A stretch of 11,297 nucleotides of DNA, taken from contig PLSY01000027.1 of the NCBI GenBank assembly GCA_003164275.1, positions 1 to 11,297 on the forward strand, read 5' to 3'. Under the pieces are notes generated by a model. That model was not told where the DNA came from. It did not search any database and was given only the letters and a program-made list of their open reading frames with translations. The translations under genes were made by a program, and so were the position numbers. Positions 7,255 through 11,297 of the stretch are shown here, piece after piece. Each line of letters opens with the position of its first letter. Positions within the stretch are counted from its first letter, which is position 1. The stretch comes from Acidimicrobiaceae bacterium. Its GTDB lineage: Bacteria > Actinomycetota > Acidimicrobiia > Acidimicrobiales > RAAP-2.

Positions 7255-8684
7255 GGCGTACCTCCTTCGGCCAGGCTGGCAGCGATCTGGTGTTGGCATG
7301 CGATTGATCCAAACGATCCGATGCTCGGTGGTGGGTGGCCACAGGCCGGACAACTGGTATCGGAGGTTCGTGGGTCCTTCCCAGGAAGCGGAACTTCCGG
7401 AACCTTCGGAACGTCCCTGGCAGGAATGGTTGTTACCGGTTCCACTTCCGTCTCCGGTTCCGGAACCGCATCCCAAGGTTCCGGAACCGCATCCACAACA
7501 GGAACCTCAACCACGCCGGCTGACCTGGCAGGTTCCGGAGGTTCCGGATTAGGGGCTACAGACGGGAGGTATCGGCAGAATGCGTCCCAGAGATCCACCC
7601 GGCGGTAGCCCTGGAGCGACGTCCCATCCACCTTGACCTTCACCGATCGGACCTCGTACTGGCGCAGCCGCCGTGCCAAGCCGCGGGGGTCGAGTGGCTT
7701 CCCTCGGAGGTCGCCCCACGGTGACTCCTCGATGCTGTTCAACTTGCCGAGGATCACCTCGGTCGAGAGTGTCTCGGTATCAACGAAGATCGACCGGAGG
7801 TCACCGAGCAACTTGACGCCGAGGCTCGCCTCTCGGCTTTCGCCGACCTTCACCAGTTCCCGGCATGCCACCCGCGCCGTCTCGGGCCAATGGCCGCCAG
7901 CAGCGTCGGCGACTGCTAGGAGCGGCTCCCAGACATCCGCCGGACGATCGGTTACTCCGGCGGGCATGTCAGGCCATGCATCTGCCACCTGTTGAGCCAC
8001 CCTGCCGGACCACTCGACCAGCCGGTCCCGCAGTTCGGTACCTGCCTCAAGGTGCAGGCGTCGGCGAAAGGGCTCGACCATTTCAGTTGGCAACCGCTTC
8101 CTCATCCGGATGATGACCGATCGGCTCATCAGCGTGTCGGGGAGGTCACCGAGGCCTGCCATGGCCACGGCCGCGAACACAGGAAACTCGTGGACGTCGT
8201 GTGCAGGACCCACGCACCGAGGGATCGTCGCTCCCCGGCGGTGGCCGGCGTTGAGCATGGCCCGGAGGTCCTCTGCCGGGTCGTCCTTCCCGTTTCTACC
8301 GAAGATGGCATCAACCTCATCGAACAACAGCGTGCGTTGGCCCTTGGCCAGACTTCTGAACGTGGCCGGCGTCGACGCCGATAGCGCGAACATTGGGCTG
8401 GGCGTGAGCAACTCCAGGACTTCCATGGTCCGTGTCTTGCCGCTCCCTGGCTCGGGCGACAGCAGAGCGAGCCTGGGTGTGTTCTCGCCGACGGAAACCA
8501 GGTGCGAATGCGCTGCCCAGAGCGTCACCGCATCCAGGGCCGCCTGTGTAGGGAATGCAACGAACTGGGCCACGAACTCACGCACATCATCAAGCAGCCA
8601 GGCTCCATCTCGCCGGCGCCCGTCTTCACGCTCAGCGAGGATCTCGGCTGTACGGAGCCTCACGGCAGGGGCTTCATCGGTCAC
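7251..8684 (-). CDS. DUF3631-domain P-loop ATPase with proline-rich tail
   Basis: The protein (477 aa from GTG 8684) has an N-terminal AAA-like ATPase core: Walker A PEPGSGKT (77-84), Walker B LLFDEVD (119-125) and a possible arginine finger in LMSRS (R188). The DUF3631 signature DRPADVWEPLLAVADAAGGHWP follows in two parts near 240-265. DUF3631 proteins occur in actinobacterial phages, plasmids and integrative elements, often fused to or replacing primase-helicase modules, so a role in element replication is likely; no primase domain is visible here. From about residue 376 the tail is rich in P, E and V, with two DAVPEP units, and ends in a possible metal site (CPAC at 445-448, C463, H465). 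An ATG at 8714 is also in frame, but GTG 8684 has AAGGAG six bases upstream and overlaps the preceding stop by 11 bases, so I prefer it. Confidence 0.9.
   Translation of the reverse strand: MTDEAPAVRLRTAEILAEREDGRRRDGAWLLDDVREFVAQFVAFPTQAALDAVTLWAAHSHLVSVGENTPRLALLSPEPGSGKTRTMEVLELLTPSPMFALSASTPATFRSLAKGQRTLLFDEVDAIFGRNGKDDPAEDLRAMLNAGHRRGATIPRCVGPAHDVHEFPVFAAVAMAGLGDLPDTLMSRSVIIRMRKRLPTEMVEPFRRRLHLEAGTELRDRLVEWSGRVAQQVADAWPDMPAGVTDRPADVWEPLLAVADAAGGHWPETARVACRELVKVGESREASLGVKLLGDLRSIFVDTETLSTEVILGKLNSIEESPWGDLRGKPLDPRGLARRLRQYEVRSVKVKVDGTSLQGYRRVDLWDAFCRYLPSVAPNPEPPEPARSAGVVEVPVVDAVPEPWDAVPEPETEVEPVTTIPARDVPKVPEVPLPGKDPRTSDTSCPACGHPPPSIGSFGSIACQHQIAASLAEGGTP
7261..7267 (-). promoter_or_regulatory. 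Strong ribosome binding site before the possible 85-aa ORF
   Basis: AAGGAGG on the minus strand lies six bases before GTG 7254, inside the last codons of the DUF3631 gene. It is among the best Shine-Dalgarno matches in the window and is the main reason to consider the downstream reading frame real. Confidence 0.45.
7456..7494. repeat. Tandem 18-bp repeat with 12-bp palindrome inside the DUF3631 tail
   Basis: GGTTCCGGAACCGCATCC occurs at 7456-7473 and 7477-7494, a 21-base period equal to seven codons. Each copy contains the palindrome GGTTCCGGAACC. On the coding strand it specifies two DAVPEP-type units. Further GGTTCCGGA copies lie at about 7530-7548, so this linker looks expanded by repeat slippage. 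Confidence 0.8.
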
Positions 8685-9048
8685 CGGTGTCTCCTTCTCG
8701 GGATGCCGTGCCATCAGCGAGGCCCGCGGACACGGCCTCGACGGTGACGGAGCGATCCCCGATGACCTCGATGGCCACTTTGGTTAGGGCCGGCATGATC
8801 TGCTCCGGATGCCATCGCCGGATGACCAGGCCACGAGCGGCACTCCGAACTCGGCCCACCTCCGGGAATCGGGTCGACGGCCGATCCCAGTCCGGAGCCT
8901 CGCCGATCGCCTGCAGCGCCTCGGCCTCGGTCAACAGCACCCGCCGCTCCACCGCCCGGGTGTGGAGAGCGGAGGCGAGCTGGTCCAGCTCCTCGGCGCT
9001 GCGATGGTCCAGCTCTGTGGCCAGCTCGGCCACACTCATATGCTCCAT
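8674..9048 (-). CDS. Unknown 124-aa protein upstream of the DUF3631 gene
   Basis: I do not recognise this protein. It starts MEHMSVAELATELDHRSAEE and continues with a helical, charged segment to about residue 45. A central part with W54, RFPEVGRVRSAARGLVIRRW and alternating hydrophobic residues (KVAIEVIGDRSVTVEAV) follows. The end is polar. No signal peptide or membrane segment is seen. The start is uncertain: ATG 9048 and ATG 9039 are nine bases apart and neither has well-spaced Shine-Dalgarno, while the open frame continues to 9216 over the previous gene. Its stop lies 11 bases inside the DUF3631 gene (counted from GTG 8684), so the two are probably co-translated. A role in element maintenance or replication is inferred only from position. 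Confidence 0.75.
   Translation of the reverse strand: MEHMSVAELATELDHRSAEELDQLASALHTRAVERRVLLTEAEALQAIGEAPDWDRPSTRFPEVGRVRSAARGLVIRRWHPEQIMPALTKVAIEVIGDRSVTVEAVSAGLADGTASREGDTGDR
8691..8696 (-). promoter_or_regulatory. Ribosome binding site that decides the DUF3631 start
   Basis: AAGGAG on the minus strand lies six bases before GTG 8684. The upstream in-frame ATG at 8714 has no comparable sequence, so this site favours the shorter 477-aa product. Confidence 0.65.
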
Positions 9049-9085
9049 AGAGGTAGCTAGTCCGATAGATCGGCCGGTTTCCCCT

Positions 9086-9451
9086 TCACTCAAAGTCGTC
9101 GTAATAGAAGAGCTCGTAGCCGCGGCCGTCTTCCGTGCGCTCCACCCAGAAGTCCCTTTCCATCGGCGGCTCGGGGTACGCGCGAGCATCGGCGACGGCG
9201 CTCTTGACATGATCAATGACCCTGACGCCTTCGGCGTAGGTCAGTTCTTCTAAGGCGTGGCCGGGCCGACCGGCGGCTTGGGTAGCTACTACGGCGATGT
9301 CTTCGGGGTCAACTATGTTCAACTTCCCAAGCAGTTTGTGGATCTCTCGCATCTGCTGAGGAGCTATGGGCTGCGGCGCCAGCAGCGCCTTCTGCTTGTT
9401 GACCTTCCCGCCGTAGGTGTACCTCCTCGGACGCGGGTGCCGATAGCTCAT
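9086..9451 (-). CDS. Unknown 121-aa phage/element protein with helical 'LTYAEG' module
   Basis: The first 30 residues are basic (RHPRPRRYTYGGKVNKQK). Residues about 34-80 (QMREIHKLLGKLNIVDPEDI, then GRPGHALEELTYAEGVRVID) resemble the short helical module ending in 'GR..-s..dLT..EA..vId' seen at the ends of many phage recombination and replication proteins. That comparison is from memory of the pattern. The end is acidic and aromatic (GYELFYYDDFE). The start ATG overlaps the excisionase stop as ATGA, with GAGG four bases ahead, so the two are translationally coupled. The next gene starts 37 bases after its stop. A role with single-stranded DNA or recombination is possible but unproven. Confidence 0.8.
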   Translation of the reverse strand: MSYRHPRPRRYTYGGKVNKQKALLAPQPIAPQQMREIHKLLGKLNIVDPEDIAVVATQAAGRPGHALEELTYAEGVRVIDHVKSAVADARAYPEPPMERDFWVERTEDGRGYELFYYDDFE

Positions 9452-9657
9452 GACGCCTCGCCGTGCAGGTAGCGATCCAAGCGAGGGACCGAGACCATCC
9501 ACCGAGACCCGATCTGGATGGCCGGTGGGAAGTGGCCGGTCCGGGCGAGCCGGTAGAGAGTGTCTGGATGTAGGCCAACCCGGCCCGCCGCCTTCGGGAT
9601 CGAGATCAGGTCGGCGGTGACCATGCGCTCGTGGTCGTTGCGAGCGGTCGAGGTCAT
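9448..9657 (-). CDS. Excisionase-like helix-turn-helix DNA-binding protein, 69 aa
   Basis: Residues 17-64 form a winged helix-turn-helix of the MerR/excisionase (HTH_17) type: LISIPKAAGRVGLHPDTLYRLARTGHFP, then AIQIGSRWMVSVPRLDRYL, in two parts. These small proteins bind near attachment sites and bias a tyrosine integrase toward excision; some also act as repressors. The start at ATG 9657 has GAGGAG eight bases upstream; M12 (9624) is a weaker alternative. It overlaps a possible 31-aa peptide before it and the 121-aa gene after it, both as ATGA. The integrase lies upstream on the same strand, separated by the DUF6998-like gene and a repeat-bearing control region, which fits an int/xis pair. 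Confidence 0.9.
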   Translation of the reverse strand: MTSTARNDHERMVTADLISIPKAAGRVGLHPDTLYRLARTGHFPPAIQIGSRWMVSVPRLDRYLHGEAS

Positions 9658-9749
9658 GATGCCCGCTCCTCGACGCCACCTATGAACTTCCGTGCCCTCA
9701 TGATTCCTCCCATCCCAACGAGCACCAGAGCGGCACCCACTAGGACCAT
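9654..9749 (-). CDS. Possible 31-aa single-span membrane peptide coupled to xis
   Basis: The frame encodes MVLVGAALVLVGMGGI followed by MRARKFIGGVEERAS. This is one hydrophobic segment of about 16 residues and then a basic, polar tail, consistent with a small inner-membrane peptide with its C-terminus inside. Its TGA overlaps the excisionase ATG as ATGA. No good Shine-Dalgarno precedes the ATG; a GTG three codons upstream is an alternative start. Peptides of this type include toxins, holin-like and regulatory peptides, but nothing here separates these or excludes chance. Confidence 0.35.
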   Translation of the reverse strand: MVLVGAALVLVGMGGIMRARKFIGGVEERAS

Positions 9750-9770
9750 GAAAGGCACAACCGACGAGCG

Positions 9771-9798
9771 AATGTGGGAGGCCGGCCGGCTCGGTCAA
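9771..9798 (-). promoter_or_regulatory. Weak candidate promoter for the xis operon
   Basis: On the minus strand TTGACC (9798-9793) and CACATT (9776-9771) are separated by 16 bases. Transcription would begin a few bases before the 31-aa frame. The -35 box is good and the -10 box poor (3 of 6). It lies just downstream of two sets of short repeats. Confidence 0.3.
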
Positions 9799-9814
9799 GT
9801 GCTGTTCTTGCACC

Positions 9815-9841
9815 GAGTGCGCATGGATGGTGCTGAGTGCG
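9815..9841. repeat. GAGTGCG direct repeat with 20-bp period
   Basis: GAGTGCG occurs at 9815-9821 and 9835-9841, spaced by about two helical turns, in the control region ahead of the xis operon. Tandem sites in helical phase are typical of excisionase or repressor binding. The unit is short enough that chance is possible. Confidence 0.35.
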
Positions 9842-9854
9842 TACAGTGACGTTT

Positions 9855-9935
9855 CTGACCTGGGTCTTTAGAAATCCGGCCGCACACTCCCTGGTCAGGA
9901 GCTTTTTTAGCGGTACTGGAGAACTCCCTGGTCAG
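9855..9935. repeat. 13-bp direct repeat plus degenerate inverted copy ahead of xis
   Basis: ACTCCCTGGTCAG occurs exactly at 9886-9898 and 9923-9935, a 37-base period. A third, inverted copy (CTGACCTGGGTCT, 9855-9867) matches 10 of 13 positions. CTAAA (minus strand) sits near the same distance after each direct copy. The inverted pair 9855-9864/9889-9898 could pair over 9 of 10 bases and is followed by T6 at 9903-9908, so a terminator for plus-strand transcripts is an alternative. Integrase-arm, excisionase or repressor sites are more likely given the location between int and xis. Confidence 0.65.
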
Positions 9936-10020
9936 AGGGCTGGCACCCGAAGGGCACCGACCGCTGGTGCCGCCGAAATGGCTCGGGTTGAGCCGGGTGG
10001 GCGCGCTACTGCCGAGGCGT

Positions 10021-10467
10021 TCAGTGCGGCGCTAGGGAACTCGCCGCCAGTCGGCGCAGGGCGGCGAGGCCGATCACCCGTTGCCCACGTCCGTTCGCTG
10101 CCCTCGCCGCCTGCCACGCTGGTGCGGCAGGGCCGTCATAGACCCACTCAGGGTCGCCGTCGTCGAGCAGTCGGACGACCACGAGCCGGTGTGGCATCGG
10201 TCCGCTCGCCGACAGGGATACCGAGGACCGGCGCGTGGCCTTGATCTCGACGGTCCGTCCGTCAGCGTCGAGGGCGTCGTAGCCGTGCGTCGACGGCGGC
10301 ATGAGGGTCAGCCCGTAGCGCCTCGCCGCCAGCACCGCGCCCATGCTCCCGACCATATGACCATCGGGAGGAAATGGCTGGCCCGTGATCTCCTCGAGTG
10401 CCGCGAGGTCGTGCAGGACAGAGCGCCAGAGCGCGTCGGTCCTCGCCTCTCCACCCGCTCTGCTCAT
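10021..10467 (-). CDS. DUF6998-like small protein with PD-(D/E)XK-type motif, 148 aa
   Basis: The core reads GHMVGSMGAVLAARRYGLTL, then GYDALDADGRTVEIKAT (D64, E74-x-K76), then PHRLVVVRLLDDGDPEWVYDGP and a helical end with GQRVIGLAALRRL. This is the layout of DUF6998-type proteins, small members of the PD-(D/E)XK nuclease-like fold. Family members as I recall them often have a glutamate where A43 stands (GxxGExLAA), so one acidic ligand may be missing and activity is uncertain. The start ATG overlaps the integrase stop as ATGA and has GGGAGGTGA just ahead, so it is translated with the integrase. Proteins of this type often occur in mobile elements beside restriction genes. It could process DNA for integration, act in defence, or be structural. 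Confidence 0.83.
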   Translation of the reverse strand: MSRAGGEARTDALWRSVLHDLAALEEITGQPFPPDGHMVGSMGAVLAARRYGLTLMPPSTHGYDALDADGRTVEIKATRRSSVSLSASGPMPHRLVVVRLLDDGDPEWVYDGPAAPAWQAARAANGRGQRVIGLAALRRLAASSLAPH

Positions 10468-11297
10468 CGGGTCACCTCCCGAGGCGTCAGTGCGGCGCCG
10501 AGCACGCCGGCAGCTTCCCGATCCCGTTCGGGCAGGGCATGGGCATATCGGTCAAGGGTCATAGTCGCCCGGGCGTGCCCGTGGCGGGTGGCAACGGTTC
10601 TCACGTCGACGCCGGCAGCGATCTGGATAGTCACCGAAAAGTGCCGGAGATCATGGAATCGGAACGGCCACCGCTCCCCCGGAGCCAGGTCGGTCGGCTT
10701 GGCCTTCGGGTTCGACTTCTGCAGCTCGGCCAGGGCCGGCTTCTCCATGGCCCGACAGAGCTTCCCGAACCGGTGGGTCAGGGTGTCCGGGCTGGCCGGG
10801 CTCGCTCCGTTGGCGTTGTAGCTGAGGACGTAGGGATCGGGCACTAGCGGCGACTCTGCCCGGGCCGAGAGGTCGACCATGTAGGCCCACCGGCGCTTCA
10901 GCACCTCCACGCAGAGCGGGTCGAGAGCGATGTCCCTGGAGGCGTGGGTCTTGGTCGGGCCGGTGTGCTGCTGGCCGCCGGCAACAGTGAGTGAGCGGGA
11001 GATCAGCAGCCGGCCCTTCACGAGGTCGATGTCCGACCACCGGAGCGCTACCAGCTCGCCTCGGCGTGCCCCGGTGAGCGCGGCCAGAGCCACAGCGGTG
11101 GCCGTCACCGGGTCCTCGTCCTCGGCCGCCGAGATCAGCGACCTGAGCTGTTCGGACGTCGGGACCTTCATCTCGTGACGCTCGGCCTGCGGCGGCGTGG
11201 CCCGGGCGGTTGGTGCCTTGTCGAGACCCCAGTCCCCACCCCACTTGACCGCCTGGTTGAGCGCCGCAGACAGGATGCAGTGGTACTTGTGGACCGT
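10464..11297 (-). CDS. int: Tyrosine recombinase / integrase, N-terminus beyond the right edge
   Basis: This is a site-specific recombinase that joins and excises the element. The frame is open to the right edge, giving 277 C-terminal residues of a protein usually 370-420 aa. The first 42 residues (KYHCILSAALNQAVKWG) belong to the core-binding domain. The catalytic set is complete: R in TGARRGEL (about residue 78), K in PTKTHASRDI (116), HDLRH (215-219), H in RHGHA (241) and Y in LDRYAH (251). A short insertion rich in K and P lies before HDLRH, a frequent feature of actinophage-type integrases. It should therefore be active. Its stop overlaps the DUF6998-like start. The attachment site is not identifiable; it may lie right of the window. 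Family assignment is secure; target is unknown. Confidence 0.96.
   Translation of the reverse strand, partial: TVHKYHCILSAALNQAVKWGGDWGLDKAPTARATPPQAERHEMKVPTSEQLRSLISAAEDEDPVTATAVALAALTGARRGELVALRWSDIDLVKGRLLISRSLTVAGGQQHTGPTKTHASRDIALDPLCVEVLKRRWAYMVDLSARAESPLVPDPYVLSYNANGASPASPDTLTHRFGKLCRAMEKPALAELQKSNPKAKPTDLAPGERWPFRFHDLRHFSVTIQIAAGVDVRTVATRHGHARATMTLDRYAHALPERDREAAGVLGAALTPREVTR
10472..10480 (-). promoter_or_regulatory. Strong ribosome binding site inside the integrase 3' end
   Basis: GGGAGGTGA on the minus strand is nearly complementary to the 16S rRNA tail and ends four bases before ATG 10467, with GGAGG seven bases away. It lies in the last integrase codons and fixes the start of the DUF6998-like gene. 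Confidence 0.7.

Larger units (their letters stand above)
9750..10020. other. Intergenic control region between the DUF6998-like and xis genes
   Basis: No convincing gene lies here. The stretch holds the 13-bp and 7-bp repeats, the weak minus-strand promoter and an isolated T6 run in otherwise GC-rich DNA. Open frames across it on either strand are arginine- and proline-rich and look like high-GC shadows. The part from 9936 to 10020 shows no obvious signal. Confidence 0.6.
6503..11297. mobile_element. Integrative element (prophage remnant, satellite or small IME), right end cut
   Basis: All genes from 6503 to the right edge lie on the minus strand and form an element-type set: integrase, DUF6998-like protein, excisionase, two small unknown proteins, DUF3631 ATPase, zinc-ribbon protein and a decayed ssb. 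No capsid, portal, terminase, lysis or conjugation genes are seen, so it is either incomplete or depends on a helper. Boundaries are unknown: no direct repeat or tRNA gene was seen that would mark an attachment site. The left limit given is simply where the gene set meets the hairpin and the restriction operon, which could itself be cargo. Confidence 0.7.

Noticed and set aside
8685..8714. Ten-residue N-terminal extension of the DUF3631 protein from ATG 8714
   Set aside because: No Shine-Dalgarno precedes it, whereas GTG 8684 has AAGGAG at ideal spacing.
8674..9216. Full 180-codon form of the 124-aa gene
   Set aside because: The extra 56 residues overlap the 121-aa gene heavily, are low complexity and lack a ribosome binding site; the later ATG is preferred.
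8110..9253. Long overlapping plus-strand frames (225 and 232 codons) opposite the DUF3631 and 124-aa genes
   Set aside because: The minus strand encodes Walker A/B and the DUF3631 signature there; the plus-strand products are low complexity and unsupported.
9448..9813. Longer 121-codon version of the excisionase-like gene
   Set aside because: The first 52 codons look noncoding, and ATG 9657 has GAGGAG at good spacing immediately before the HTH domain.
9886..9935. Direct repeats considered as a CRISPR array
   Set aside because: Only two 13-bp copies with one 24-bp interval, and no cas genes; a regulatory or recombination site fits better.
10081..10821. 246-codon plus-strand frame opposite the integrase and DUF6998-like genes
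   Set aside because: It is arginine- and serine-rich with no motif, while the opposite strand carries complete integrase catalytic residues.

Overview
The window is high-GC DNA with GC-rich third codon positions, several GTG starts and many 1-4 base gene overlaps. This suits an actinobacterium or close relative; the sequence does not allow a finer placement. It holds two oppositely oriented gene blocks that converge on a 13-bp GC-rich hairpin at 6465-6496.

Left block (1-6464, + strand): three tightly packed genes that look like one operon. The first is the C-terminal two thirds of a type I restriction subunit HsdR (DEAH, FTGTP, LTGFD and QAIARTNR motor motifs plus a DUF3387-like tail). It is cut by the left edge, and hsdM/hsdS would be expected upstream. 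Next is a 560-aa protein I cannot assign, with a conserved-looking N-terminal motif (RDPLGLQ...LLPG...RARY). It is followed, through an ATGA overlap, by an 884-aa phospholipase-D-fold protein with two HxK...GSxN half-sites and a long C-terminal region of unknown role. This trio is the strongest candidate for an under-described defence module: a type I restriction motor with two non-canonical partners.

Right block (6503-11297, - strand): a compact integrative element read right to left. It contains a tyrosine integrase (cut by the right edge); a small PD-(D/E)XK-like, DUF6998-like protein overlapping its stop; a 363-bp control region with repeats; a possible 31-aa membrane peptide; an excisionase-like HTH protein; two small unknown proteins; a DUF3631 ATPase with a repetitive proline-rich tail; a possible 85-aa product; a small zinc-ribbon protein; and a broken remnant of a single-stranded DNA-binding protein gene. 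No capsid, portal, terminase or conjugation genes are visible, so it resembles a prophage remnant, phage satellite or small integrative element.

The two blocks may be an element with restriction cargo, or an element lying beside a restriction locus in a shared hotspot. No attachment-site pair is visible, so the window cannot decide. The minus-strand genes are strongly coupled: int/DUF6998-like (ATGA), 31-aa peptide/xis (ATGA), xis/121-aa protein (ATGA), 124-aa protein/DUF3631 (11-nt overlap) and DUF3631/85-aa ORF (GTGA).
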